Shown one piece after another: positions 9,741 through 59,068 of a stretch of 64,000 nt of DNA. The notes beneath the pieces are model-generated. The model made no database searches, was not told where the DNA came from, and was given only the letters and a program-made list of their open reading frames with translations. Position 1 is the first letter of the stretch, and each line of letters begins with the position of its first letter. The translations under genes and the position numbers were made by a program. The DNA comes from Merluccius polli (taxonomy: Eukaryota; Chordata; Actinopteri; Gadiformes; Merlucciidae), in assembly GCA_030340625.1 (NCBI GenBank), contig JAOPHQ010005730.1, forward strand, positions 88,224 through 152,223, written 5' to 3'.

Positions 9741-10304
9741 ATTACTAGCCGGCGGTTTCTGCGAGGAGGTCAACGAGGAGGTCAACGAAGGGTCAACGAG
9801 AGGTCATTGAAAGTCCCACACGCTCGGTAGTGGGAGATTCAGGGGCGATCTGTCTACCTTGTTGTCACTGTTGGCTCCGCACGAGACAAGGGGTCTCTGA
9901 AGCTTTGGGGCCCGTCGGGACCCGTCGGGACCCACTGACAAGCAGATGGGTTTTATTGGTCCGGCGAGTAAATGTGAAGTCAGGAGCTGGTGGGAAAGAG
10001 CTGCTGTGATTGGATGCTCAAACATAGGGAAGGCATGCGTTATTAGACTCAATAATCATATAACTCCATAAGTTGAAAACAGCATGAGAAGTAACAACAC
10101 GTGGGGGGCTTTCATAGTTATTTTGCAATTTGTATTTGTATATTATATTTATTTATTTTATTTCCATATATTTTATTGTGTGCGGTTTAATCACATGTAG
10201 GCCTACTGTATAGCAGAGCTCTGACATTGGCCTAATCATTATTTTTGTTTTTATGCAAGTTGTGTGAACCGTAGAGAATGGTATGATAGTCTACTGTGGT
10301 GGTG
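9741..10304. other. 3' flank of NPY receptor, no gene seen
   Basis: It probably includes the receptor 3' UTR. Small direct repeats (gaggtcaacga at 9765-9810, cccgtcgggac at 9911-9930) and AT-rich sequence are present; no coding exon or RNA gene is recognised. Confidence 0.6.
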
Positions 10305-10480
10305 AGTAGTGATATTGTGTGTTCGACTCCCGGCTGAACGGTCCTGCGTTCGATCCCCAATCTCCACGGCCTACCCTGTAGCATCTTGAGCAAGATGCCC
10401 ACCTAACCCCTACATGGGGTTGACACATCTAAATTCTGTATCTGTATCTAAATTCACTATTAGTCACTTTTGATTAAAGC
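10305..10480 (+). mobile_element. tRNA-like SINE fragment
   Basis: Contains ttcgactcccggctgaac and gcgttcgatccccaat (B-box-like GTTCGAnnCC), followed by cttgagcaagatgcccacc, a combination common in fish tRNA-derived SINE bodies. Ends and target duplications were not found. Confidence 0.45.
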
Positions 10481-10895
10481 ATTTCCTAAATAATTAAAAC
10501 AAAGTCAATGGCTCTGGGGCCCAGTTTGTGACTCGAGTTACCTTGGCGTGTATACATGAGCAGATTGCACATCATTTCTACATCTACATCTAAGGTTAGT
10601 TACAAAAAGACCTAATCCTAAAAGCCATAAATCAATACAAAAGCCCAGCTGTCATAAAGGGTCTCCTTGCAGGATTGTTGCTGTAATTCTTTCATTAAAA
10701 TAAGTAATTAGATTATTTGCTTGTTGCTGTCTTTCCTTTGGGATTCATACAAAGGAAGGGACATTGAAGCCACTGTCGTGTCTCTGGTGTTCTTTCTCCT
10801 ACAGACGGCAGACCATAATATGTATTGATTAAAAGGATAAATGGACTGCATGTGCAGGAGGGAATTGCATTAGCTGGTTGGCTGTTCTATAAAGA

Positions 10896-11378
10896 ATGGT
10901 TCCATTGAACGAAAATCTGCGGCTCATACAATACAAGCTCATGACCAGAATATATTACACAAGATCAAAAATAAATACATTTGATGCCTCTTTCTCCCCT
11001 GTTTGTGTTAAATGTGGCGTACACGAGGAAACAATTATACATGCTTTCTGGGAATGTGAGAAGATCCGTAAGGGATGGTTAGAGATTCAAAAATGGATGA
11101 CCACCACTTGTAAAATTAAATTTGAATTCACAGCCATGAGATGTATTTTCCAAAGTACAAACACGCTAAAATATCCCATTGGATGGATGGTCATCTTCTC
11201 TTCTTTGGTTTATAAAAAGTTAATATTAAAGGATTGGAAGGGTTTAGAGGGCCCATCAATACAGCAATGGAAGGGTCTAATGAAATACTATTTAAGTATA
11301 GAAAGATCAATGTTCGAAGACCGGAACAGAAGGCGACAATTCAATAAGGTGTGGCAGGACTTCTATGAAGCCTTGTAA
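10896..11378 (+). pseudogene. LINE ORF2 C-terminal fragment
   Basis: The 160-residue frame has the C-terminal Cys/His block of L1/Tx1-like ORF2 proteins (FSPVCVKCGVHEETIIHAFW then ECEKIRKGW), with IKFEF and KYPIGW segments, and ends in WQDFYEAL. The first codons (MVPLN) come from the duplicated target site rather than from the LINE. Reverse transcriptase and endonuclease are absent. Confidence 0.85.
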
Positions 11379-11770
11379 ATTTTAAAAGCCAAGGAATAGG
11401 GACAAGGTATGATGACTTTGAGCTGGGAACCAAGGGTGTGCGTGTGCGTGTGTGTGAGTGCGTGTGGGTGTGTGGATGTGTGTGTGTGTGTGTGTGTGTG
11501 TGAGGGTGTGAGGGTGTGTGTGAGGGTGGGTGTGAGGAAGGGTTGAGTGGGGGAGGGAGGGTTTGTTTGTGTGTCAAAATGTATTTGTGTGGTGGGAGGG
11601 TGTCTGGGGGTGTGTGTGTTCATGTTGGGCGCATGAATGTGTGAGTATGAGTGTTGTTAATAGCATAGAGAGGTTACCATACTGTGGAATGTAACAGAGT
11701 ACTGTACGATACATGCATACTGATACCTGTATTGCCTCTTGCATGCAATAATAAAAATAATTATATAAAA
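10910..11770 (+). mobile_element. 5'-truncated L1-type LINE with 19-bp target-site duplication
   Basis: The sequence aaagaatggttccattgaa occurs at 10891-10909 and again at 11771-11789. Between them lie the end of a LINE ORF2, a GT-rich 3' UTR (11430-11640) and an A-rich tail (aataataaaaataattat). This is a textbook target-primed insertion truncated at its 5' end. Confidence 0.9.
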
Positions 11771-12365
11771 AAAGAATGGTTCCATTGAAAGCGAAGGCAG
11801 GGCACAAAGTTAAAGCATAAAGTCATATATATGTATATATTACCCTCACAGTACAATTCATATTGCAAATATTCTAAAAATAATGAAGAAACCAACTAAG
11901 TTATGAAAAAAGTGCCACATGGTTATTGCATGTACATCGTGGGTGTGCCTACCTTTCTCATGCTTTTTTCTCTTTCTTTTACTGGCTCTCTGGAAGGAAA
12001 AAGCATGGCCTGTTGCAATGTTTATGTTTCAAAGCTTTTATTGCTAGCCTCAATAATGCATGGCATGTTGTATTATACTGCCATGCATATTGACTGAGAA
12101 AAGCTACCCAACTTACAGTGGCTGGAAACATCAAGGTTTGAAAGCCAGTTTAGTTAGTTTATGTTGTGTACCTGTATGTACCAGCCTGCTACCAGGCTCC
12201 ACATTATATGGATATTATACTCCACACTCAGCTCACAGCTCACGACAGTCACAACTGATAACAGACACTCAACAAAGACTTCAAGGCGTCAGACTTGATA
12301 CTCGAGCACCCTCTGCTGGCCGACACCAGAAGACCATCACAAGCCGTATGGGGTCAATGTATTTT

Positions 12366-12403
12366 AAATCTGGACTATGTACAAGGTTGCATAGTCCAGA
12401 TTT
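12366..12403. repeat. 14-bp perfect inverted repeat (hairpin)
   Basis: aaatctggactatg and its exact complement catagtccagattt are separated by 10 bases. It is followed by T/A bases but has no terminator role expected in a vertebrate. Confidence 0.85.
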
Positions 12404-13044
12404 TTAAAAATCAACAGTGAAATTGGTTTGAATCGAGTTCTATTGAGTGTTGTAAGTCATTAGCCAATAATTGGGTCAGATTGTAGGCCTAGTTACCGTA
12501 CATGTACAAGTTTCTGACTTTTCTGAAGAAGTCGTCACTTAAACTGTGTGTCTTTAGATATTTTGGAACACAGCTGAGCAGTGGATAGGAGAGATTTGAG
12601 AGTTAGGACATGAAGAGGAGCTAAGGAAGTGTAGGTGGATAAGAAAAAACTAAAAAACTTAAAATTTTAATCTTGATCTTAACTCCTCTAAAAGCATCCA
12701 TGTGTCTCATTGGCTAAGAGTGACTTTAGGAAGCCAAAAGGCAGACCAAGCCCTAGTACTACTTTCTACTGGTGGACCGACACTGAAAAAAACACAGAGA
12801 ATGATTAAAAATGATGACGTTGTGTATGTGTGTACAATGAGACTTCAGTAGTGTGTTTCCTTATCTTTCTTTATGTAGGACCACCAAATTATACAACAAA
12901 GTAATAGGGTTAGCAGCTTCACCCTAAGCACCTTCTTCTTAGTTTTTATCATCAACAGTTAATGGCCATCTTGTCCTAATGGTTTTATTTGATTTATATA
13001 CAAAACAATGACTCAAGTGTAACTTCAGTGTTTGACTTAGATTC

Positions 13045-13115
13045 TTTATTATTATTATTATTATTAGTATGAGTATTATTATGATTATGATTATGATTAT
13101 TATTATTATTCAGTT
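13045..13115. repeat. (TTA/ATT)n trinucleotide repeat
   Basis: Imperfect run of tta triplets with tga/tag variants. Confidence 0.9.
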
Positions 13116-13678
13116 CATAATACTACAGCAGTACTTGTGTATTTGCAGTTGTTCTCGAGTTAATCTACCAACTGTTGGCTTAACTATTAGCTGGAGCACT
13201 TCAAAATAGGGTATATTTCTTAAATAATAATCGTTGTTCATTTTGAAAATATCGTTCTTAGACCTCTTACATCGTAAATAAAGTGTAGTCAGTGTTTCAA
13301 TATAGCTTTAAAATAAGATTTTTTTCAAACACTTTCCAAATAGACGTCCATCGTCATTCAATACATATTCCCTTTTTAATCTGATTGTTTTCCAAAGGAG
13401 ACAACAAAATGAGACAATATGTTATGAGATAAGTGGTACATACCATTGTATTTTGCTGTATGTGAAGAGCAAATCAAATCGATTTTCAATTCTGTTCAAA
13501 TCTCTTTGACAAAATGTCAGTGTAGTCAGTGATGTAAAAGCTTAGGTGGCATTCGCTGAACGTAAGAATGTAGATTAACAATACATGACACAATTGTAGA
13601 AGTGTGTATGTTCGTGTATGTGTGTGTGTGAGTAGCTATATAGCCTTGACTGTATTATACGTTCATGAACATGGTCCT

Positions 13679-22646
<8,968 letters not shown>

Positions 22647-23156
22647 GTCTGTACGTCTCTCCCTGCAACCAAGAGACCTGGGGAGGGGTGTGTTGTGTGT
22701 GTGAGACGGTGGCCCCGCACACTGTGGCGAACACAGTTAAAAGGCATGGTTATGACTACGCTGTGGAGACTTTTAACCAGCTGAGTGGTCCAAAGGAGGG
22801 GGGGGGGGGGGGGGGGCGGAGACTTTTTTAACCCCACCCTAAGTGTAAGGTCATTGGGCAGATTTAGGAAACACACTCATGTGCAGAGCTTTCTTTCTTC
22901 TCCCTCTCTCCTCCTCACCCACTTCTTCTTCCGAGCCTGGTTTTCATCTTTATAGCGTAGAAACATTTGGTTGATTATTCACCGTTGCATGCCTTCTCAT
23001 CTGCCCTATGCAACATTTTAATTTAGTTGGATATTAATACGTTCCACCTCCAAGCACATTTTTTACCCTTAAAAATACAACTCCTAGACTTGACTTTCAG
23101 ACGCTGCAGCAATGTAATGTAACTTAATGCAATGTAAGCCCATGTCTACTCCTCAC

Positions 23157-23330
23157 CTCAGCCTAGCAGGGCGCTGGGGAGCCGGGCCTTTGCCTTTAAG
23201 GCCGTGTGGTCTCCTCTGGCTGTGCTGGAAGGATCTCACTGCTCCTGTCCTTATTTGGTGTGGGGGTTCGGCTCGGCGGCGCTACGGCTCTGGACGACGC
23301 GAAGCTGTACAGCACATTCCTCCAGCTGCC
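23157..23330 (-). promoter_or_regulatory. pdlim3: Candidate muscle promoter and first untranslated exon of pdlim3
   Basis: Read on the minus strand toward pdlim3 the order is E-box CAGCTG (23323-23328), M-CAT AGGAATG (23315-23321), consensus CArG box CCAAATAAGG (23249-23258), a TATA-like CTTAAAG (23194-23200), then a donor-like TGAG|GTGAGG at 23157. CArG, M-CAT and E-box elements bind SRF, TEAD and bHLH factors in muscle promoters. The acceptor just upstream of the pdlim3 ATG supports a noncoding first exon here. No transcript evidence is available. Confidence 0.5.
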
Positions 23331-23930
23331 ATTGATCTGGACGAAGCCCTGCAGGTTCCTCCTCACTCACCCAGTAGCTCATTACCATGCTGTCTCTTTG
23401 TCTCTCTATCATATTCTCTCTCTTTAGTCTCCCCCCCCCCCCCCCCCCCCCCCATCACATCATCAACAGGAACCAGCTTCATGCTTCCATTCATTCATAC
23501 TTAAAATGTCGTTGTGAAACGCTAAAAGTGGCGTCTGCTTTTTGTCTGTGACTTTGTGTTTTGAAAAAAAAAAAGGGTTATTTCCGCTACCTCTGGCCTT
23601 TTTGCGATCTTTTGATGTATTATCGTGGTGAGTCACCCGCTGGCTTTGTTTGAGACAGCCGTAGAAAAAGGCAACCGAATCTACTGTTCAGTTAACATGT
23701 CCAGTTAATGTGGCGTTTAGGGGCCCCATGCTAATGACCAGCAAGTGATTGTAAGTCTGTGTCTGTGTTAAAACAACATCTTCAACATAACGTCTACGTA
23801 TGAGGCACCAATGGACACATGGCTGTGGATTAACATCCTATATTAGATCTGTAATTCACAACAGACTTAGAGTCTCGTTACATAAACCTGATGAGAGAAA
23901 AAGATGGTAAAATAAATAATTAGCTTACGT

Positions 23931-23936
23931 TTTATT
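23931..23936 (-). other. sorbs2: Distal polyadenylation signal candidate for sorbs2
   Basis: AATAAA on the minus strand about 2.2 kb past the sorbs2 stop; a 3' UTR of this length would be normal for a SORBS2 gene. Confidence 0.35.
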
Positions 23937-26177
23937 AGCAACAAAGCCCTATAAAACAATTCAACCAAAAGAGTGTAGAAATTCTTCAGTCCAAGAATGC
24001 ATTAAAACCCATCACTTTTTAAATGAAATCATAGATTTAGCCCACAATAGGAGCTCATTGCGAATGTCCAGCGTCTGTCCACATCAGTCCACCACACCAG
24101 TTTTAAATGCATCCTACAAGCTATACAAGAACAGGATACGTTTGTCACAATTATGTGCATACTCTCAAACAACTTCCAACTTGTTAGTATGGGAAAATGT
24201 TTTCATGAAGCCAATACACAATACATGGCATTTTTTTTGCATTTAGGTTACATGTGTCGTGTAGTTGACTCCATATTTGTGTGTGCTCAATAAAGGCAAA
24301 TTCACGCATTAACAGAACACAAAATAAGTTCATAAAAATGACTAAATGTAGTGACAGTGGCACCACTTATAAGGAGAAGGATATATAAAGGAAGAATGAG
24401 AGAAAACCAAATATAATTGTGGGTGAGAAAAATTATGACTTTATAAAGCAGTGGTATGTTGGCCATTTCACACCTCTCATACAAAAAGGCTTACAAAAAT
24501 ACACAGACACACAACAGACACACACACACACGGTGATCTCACATCAAGAGAAGCGTACAGGACGGAGCGATGTGAAGAAAACAATATATGATCAAAATCA
24601 ACAACAATAAGGTGCTTCAACAATAGTTTGCTTTGTCAGTGTCCAATCCTACGTGAATAATACAAGTAAAAGTAACCTAAAACAATGAAGCATAGTCACT
24701 GGAGGTCAGAGGTCAGATTGCCCTGCTGTGTACCACCATGTTATTTATATATAACAACACTACATAGCCGTGACACCCTAAGCACTCAACAGTGGTGACA
24801 GTCACAATACCGCTAACATATTATTGGATGAAATGCTAATTCAACCTGCATCTGATATAAATAAATACAGAATAAATTCATACAAGGTCTGGTTGTGACA
24901 TGAAATACATCATAGGCCCATAGCTACTTCCGTTTGTTTACTTCCACATGTGTATATCGACTACCTACCTAGAAAAAGATACTCCTTGGAAATAAAGTAC
25001 TGCTTGAAAAATCAGCGTACTGCTGTCAAAATATATTAAAAGCACACTTTACCTTAAGTCACTTGAATGAGAACCAAAGAACACACAGTTGGTACAAAGT
25101 GAACTTTTTTCTGGATGGACAGAATATCTAACACATAGTTGGATCAGCAATTGTTCTGTTATAAATACATAAAAAGTCAGTTATCTTTTTGCATAAAATT
25201 CCCAAAACATGATACTAATACTCCCCCATAAATCCCAAATCATATTTGCCAGTGTCCTGCTGTTAGACTGGGTGTGAAATATTAATAAAGGCTTAGGTAA
25301 ATTCATCAAAGTGCATGAATCTCAACATGAAGAGGAAAAAAAACATTATAGAAAAAAATGTGTAAATGAAAAGTATGTTTGGAACCAAGTCTCTAATCAC
25401 TTTTGTATTCACTGTACTTATGTGGATACAGTTAATACAAAGGGCTGATTCCAACATCTTTATTGACATTACTTTTCAATAATAACGGGTGGAAAGGTAA
25501 CTGGCATCCTTCAACCTGACAACGCAACATGGGTAATGGCTGCAATGGGCATGATACAAAACAGATAGCATACATTAAATGTTTCTGTGTACAAATAACG
25601 TACACGGAAAGTATTTTAATACTCGCCTCACTGACGTACGACTCTGCGACTGAATGTGATTGCGCCTTTGTGAGGTTTTTTTGGATTCAAAACACTGAAT
25701 AATGGAAATGTGGGAAAAACGTAGCAAAAATAAGTAGCCAAATGTGAACATACATTGGCAGTTCACCGAAGCTACAATTATTGCTTCGGAGTGAACCACC
25801 ATAAATATATTCTTAAAAAATACAGTGAACAAAAGGCACCCTGGGTGGAGCACTATTGATTTCACTCTACTGAGCTGTCCTTCATTCTGCATCGCTCTTT
25901 CAGGGTCAAAGGGGTCAAGGGTCACGGGCTAGAATACAAAGCTCGGATGCACCACTACACGGAAAATCAAAACAGGGGTGGAGCCTTTTGTCTCTTAGGT
26001 GAAATCAGTCTAACGTTGGCTAGTTACAGCTGAAAGCTCGGTGTCCGTGTCCTAGGTTGAAGGATCTAGCGCGACCCTTCTGGAGATGTGGTATGCGGTG
26101 GGAATCGTGCTCGGGTCATGAGTGGTTCATACGGTAAGGGGACGAGGGCAGAGGTTGTTGGCCGTCCGGAGCGGTAA
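23937..26177 (-). other. sorbs2: sorbs2 3' UTR candidate
   Basis: AT-rich, no coding exon or repeat family recognised, and free of microsatellites unlike the surrounding introns, as expected for a constrained 3' UTR. The extent is inferred from AATAAA signals only. Confidence 0.45.
25459..25464 (-). other. sorbs2: Proximal polyadenylation signal candidate for sorbs2
   Basis: AATAAA on the minus strand about 715 bases past the stop codon. Confidence 0.35.
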
Positions 26178-53313
<27,136 letters not shown>

Positions 53314-53323
<10 letters not shown>

Positions 53324-53369
53324 TGTGAACGAAACTTCTTGCGGCTTCACAGTAGATGGACACACTTTT
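53314..53369 (-). CDS. sorbs2: sorbs2 first coding exon (start MNT)
   Basis: Acceptor ttctttttcag ends at 53370. Forty-six bases later ATG AAT ACA G is cut by the donor GTATAA, so only 10 coding bases (53314-53323) are supplied. Joined in phase to the next exon it gives MNTDSGG, the known N-terminus of a SORBS2 isoform. The frame upstream of the ATG is also open in this exon, so a longer N-terminus is possible. Confidence 0.8.
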
Positions 53370-53769
53370 CTGAAAAAGAAAGAATAAATAATTATGCTAC
53401 GACATTAATAAATCAATAAAACAATCGCTGTGTAGTAGGCTGATCGTTGCACAGCTGAGAGAGTAAAAAAACACGTACGCTAGAACTAACAACAACGGTA
53501 TGCAACAGCATATAGTTGGTTAAGACGACATCACCATTTGAAGGCAGCGGGATCAAGGGAAGAGACCCATCCTATATTATTACGGTCTCCGCTTTCCCTG
53601 TGAGGTAACAACACATAATGGAGCCTGCGGGGCTCCACGCGTCCACATAACTTCAACCAGATAGCGTGATGATCTGTCCGCTCCACCGGTGATATATGCA
53701 ACCGCTTCTGGGAACTGTTGCAGTAGAGAGTGGGTACGACTGATATAGATGATATGGAGTCTTCTGAAG

Positions 53770-53889
<120 letters not shown>

Positions 53890-54086
53890 TGCCATTTGTG
53901 TCATCGCCGGACTTAATGCGCACGGCAGGGCAGTGGCGCGCGGTGGCGGCTGCGGTACGGGGGCTCATGCATGTCTGGTATGGAAATAACTGCAGTGAAC
54001 ACAGGGGGAACCTCGCTGCTTTGCATGCAGGGCCGTCTGCTGCTGCCACCGAGAGCGAGCGGGGAAGAGTAGGAGATTCAGATGTG

Positions 54087-54102
54087 ATGGTGGTGGTGGT
54101 GG

Positions 54103-54194
<92 letters not shown>
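54087..54194. repeat. (GGT)n(GAT)n trinucleotide repeat
   Basis: A short GGT run continues as about 30 GAT/ATG units. Confidence 0.96.
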
Positions 54195-56195
54195 TGCATA
54201 TGGTTTGGTGGTTTGGTAATAATTAGCATAACTCTATCTGCATAATGTGACAGTGCTATCAATCATCATTAAAGCCTGAATGTCATATAAACCAACATAT
54301 TTTGCTGTTAGACTACAGAATACCTTTTTTTCAACACCATGTTCATCAACAATAAATTGTTAGCCTCGCTTCAACCACTTTGTTTGATAATTTATTTATA
54401 TTTTTCTGCCTCATTAAAACAGATCATCGACATCAAAAGCAGGATCGAAAAAAAAGCTGTGTTTATGGGGCTGTCATCTAGTGGCTCTTTTTGTTTTTGT
54501 GTGTCTGTTATTTCACCAATTTGGTTTAAATGTTACCATATTGCCTTAGCGTGGTACATTCCTAAAGAAATATAGTGGTTATATCACACATACCATGTAG
54601 CCTATCTTTTTAAAAAATAATTTGAAGTTGTCAGGGCATAAAAACAATGATCTGTTGATCTTAACCAATCAAGACTCGATAATCTAACAATGGCATAGCT
54701 GTCAGCTGTGAATAGCTGTGTATTTCTTTTTTTTCTTTAATCGTTTGTTTAAATCAAAAATCAAATCATGACCTTAAAATCGAATGTCAAATTGAATCTT
54801 GGATTTGGAGAATCGTGACACCCCTACTCAAAATTGAAAATGAAAAACAAGATAAAATGTTACGCTTGCATATCACTAAGTGATGCTCTCCAAAAGGCTG
54901 TGGTGTCGGAGTATTGTAATAATTAGTCGTGTTTTTATTTGTACAATTAAAGTCTACATTGGCATGGTGCACCCAAAGAACTCATCATAATTGTGTGTTC
55001 AACAAATGCGCTGCTTTTGTCAGGGTATTAAAAAATAAGTCCGACAGTGTGTCAACAGCAATTCTTCACCGGAGACAGCTGCAAACCTCAGTGTATATTT
55101 CCACCGGGGGGGCCCTGCTAATTGCTATCAATTACCAAGGCTTACCCACGGCTAAGCTAAACATAAACCTCTTTAACAATAAGTGCAAAAAAAAATGCCT
55201 TTCCTACACGCACAAGTGGCGGGTGCCACCAGATGAATAGCCTTTCATGGCGGTGTAGTTGAATGTGCTTAGACTCCATGTCTGATTAGAAAGGAATACC
55301 TTCCTGGGCGGGGGGGGGGGGGGGGGGGGGGGTCCAGCCAAAGCAAATGACGCACATATTCAACACAAGTGAATGACTGCAATTATTTCCATGCGAAAAA
55401 GCACAATGATGGATTTCCATGAAACACGTAGTACAAGCTGATATTTAACTGAACCTCTGCGACAATAGCTCTCTTAAGTGCTGCTGATGTTAGGCTGGCA
55501 CACGGCCGAAGATACAGGGCCCCTCAATCTGTTTTGATTGATTGGAAATCAGGCCCGGGCGAAGGAAACGCATCTGTAGCAGTTAAGACGATCCTTGTAG
55601 CCGAGACCGAAACAAAATGGAAGCGGTGTGTGAAGGCGCATTCCTAGCCTTTCAAAAACACAGTGCCAACACCCTTCCTGTCCTTCCCCTCCAGAGGCTT
55701 CCTGTGCCCCGTGTGGCGTGTGGCCCAAAGCCATAATGTGGACCTAGATAGAAGGCATCGCAGACCGAGATGCGAGACCTTGTGACATCTATCTTTCTAG
55801 TGTATCCCGACAGAGCGGCAATACGTCATTCTAAGCCCGCTGTGAAGTCTGTCATGACACATAGCTCACACAAGCGGTCGGAAATAGGCGTGGATTATGC
55901 AATGAGCAACATTTCAGGTGCTCAATTTAGCGCGGCCGCCAAACGCTTTAAAATGCAAGCAATAATATTGCATATCAGGCATACAGCAGGCATACAGCAG
56001 TTACGTAGCTCGGACACATTGTTAATATGTTGACATTAAGTGCCGTGTATATCACACCCTCATTACCAGGACTTCAGTCCTAGTAGTTACCCTATTTGTT
56101 GCTGAGGAAATGGATAAAGACCACTTGAAGCTTCAGTCCTACAGACGTTTCAGAGCCCTAAATCTGCTCATGTATCCACATGCACCTTTGTAATG

Positions 56196-56598
<403 letters not shown>

Positions 56599-59003
56599 TC
56601 TATTTCCTGCTCCTTTCCTGTGTAAAAGTGAATCTACTATCTGAGGTCAGGAATAGGCATTACCTCGCCTGGGATATCAGAATGCATGAGAAATATAGAC
56701 CACAAGCTTACGGTTGTTTTTAGATGGCGTCCAGAGCTACGCGGTCATAATGGCGGATGGTGATTAAGTCGGTCAAAGATGTGACAGCATGCGCCATTGT
56801 AAACTGTCAGTCAGTGGCAATAATCGTTTATTCCTGCTGATTTTAGTCGGGGGGTTTTGTTAATCAAACTCACCATCATACTTAAGTAAAGACACGTTTT
56901 TATTTTCATAAACAAAAACACACTAAAGAAACCTCTCAATATTGCAATATTGCATCAGCATTAATTTGACAAGCTGACAATGTGAAGTCTAAATTATTAA
57001 GAATGCATAAGAATAGCCTTATAATTATTAAGACAAAACAATGAGTAACAATATGAGGTTTAAAGTAATGCAGACAGCATTTTAATTGTAAAACTTGACT
57101 TCGAAGTTCAGATCTGGAGTATTTTTAGGTCAAGACCTCAGGGATGTCTAAGCTATGAACTATTTGGGAGTAGAATGAGAGAAGATAAAGACAACTCTGT
57201 CAAGGCTGAACGAGGGTGATGAACTTCAAAACAAACTTAAAAAAGACTATTTTGTTGCCGTGCTGACTAATGTTTCACATACAAAAGGGATGGCATTTAT
57301 TTATTCATGCATTTCTGGGGAGCCACTGGCCCCGGTTTTATGATCTTTTGGGGGGGGGGGTTGGGAGGTCACTGGAGACCACTGGTGTAGAGTATCCAGC
57401 ATGGGCCAACGCAGTGAAGAGGAATGTATGAGAAGTTCATGGATAAGACAAGATCTGGACCATCCACACAGTCATGGCTGTGTAGAAACCCCCCCATTAC
57501 TAAACTAAATCCCCTGTCTTCATTACCCCTAAACTTCGATACAAATATTTTGTATATACAAAATATGCAACAAATATGCGTAAAAGCTTTTCTAAATATG
57601 ACAGCAGACATTGGCAATAGTCAGCAAATAACTTATTTGAGGTTTTTGAACAAACTTGGTTTCCATAGCCCTATGTGGAACACCTTCGGTGTGATCTTTA
57701 GCAGGCTGCCATCACAACACTGTCTCGCACTATTTATGCTAAAAACATCTCACCTAATTCCTCACATACATTCATACATTTTCACACTTAACTTTCCAGC
57801 TAAATAAAGTTTCATGGCATTCATCATTGATGCTGTACTGAACTGCACCCATCGTAATAATGATACATTTTGATCATATGTGCAGGTTTGCTAACCCCTA
57901 ACTCTGTATGTGGAACTAAGACAGAAATACAATTTCTCTGTAAAAGCCATCGTCGCTGACTCCCATTGTAAAGCTGTTGAAACATTTGGCATGTTTAGTG
58001 TGTTTTAAGTCAGTATATTTACTGAGGTCACAGTGGTTTATCTGCTCGTTGTAATTAAGGCACGGGTCGTCATTTTAGAGACGTGCGTGTGTATAATTAC
58101 CAAATTCAATTTCTGCGGGTCTACAAAAAATACCTACAAAAATACCTAGTCCTGAGAAAGGGACAACCATGCATTCATAAAAATGTCAACAGATTTAAAC
58201 ACTCGGCAGTATGGGTTTAACTACAAAATGATCCTGAAAGATTAGATACTGTTTGGCTGATCGCCACAGACGCATTTAAAATTTCCGGGAATACTGTTGA
58301 TCCGAAGGAGAAACATTTTGGCCGTCTTCATGTTGTCAAATGAATAGATGAGCCTCCCTCCCACGGCATTAATTAAGGAAAATTCCCCCAACATAGAAGT
58401 GGTCTGTGAGAACGACGTAATAGCCACAGCTTTAATCAAAAAGACATTAGAGACATCGATTTCAACAACAACATTCATCAACCTAAAAGTGCTTTTAGCC
58501 TTAGCTGGCTTCATTAAGTTGAGATAGTAGAGCTAACATGACAACTGAGAATATCATCCACTTAGCTTCAGCGTACAGTACAACAGTATTAGGAAATTAA
58601 AACATACCGAGGCTGGCAATCTGCTTTCTCGTTTCTTGTAATCCTAATGTTGCAATATAACAAATATATCAATCAATAAAGGGTATACATAAAAAAAATA
58701 ATTTATTACAAAATTCTAATTTGTTTATTAGGATTAATTTGTTTTTTCAATACCGTGTTGTCACACTGTTTGTATGTCCATCAGCTAGGCAATTAGAAAT
58801 ACTTTGGGGCCAAGTTTTAAAATAGATTGGGTAAAGAGTTGGTTTACGTATATCCTGTGAGTGTGCCTTTCAGGGTGGGAACATGGAGGTCGTGACCCCT
58901 AAGGCAGACCGCATCCCATTTATCTCCACATGGCAGCTCACTTGCTCCTGCCATTTGTACACACAAGAACACAGGGATCGCATGACTATTTCCACATGCA
59001 TGT

Positions 59004-59006
<3 letters not shown>

Positions 59007-59064
<58 letters not shown>
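59007..59064. repeat. (AC)n microsatellite
   Basis: About 29 units. Confidence 0.96.

Positions 59065-59068
<4 letters not shown>

Larger units (their letters stand above)
11790..13678. other. Intergenic DNA and pdlim3 3' UTR
   Basis: No coding exon is recognised. pdlim3 transcription runs leftward from 13679 into this region; minus-strand AATAAA signals lie at 13045-13050 and 12983-12988, the former at the edge of a TTA repeat. A short hairpin lies at 12366-12403. Confidence 0.55.

Noticed and set aside
8532..9785. Long minus-strand frame (417 codons) opposite the receptor
   Set aside because: It is a GC-composition shadow of the GPCR exon; the plus frame has clear seven-helix structure and family motifs.
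23127..23504. Plus-strand 125-codon frame near 23.2 kb
   Set aside because: No protein similarity; the segment is better explained by the minus-strand regulatory cluster upstream of pdlim3.
58242..58514. 90-codon minus frame in the sorbs2 5' region
   Set aside because: No recognisable domain, no splice context, AT-rich chance frame.
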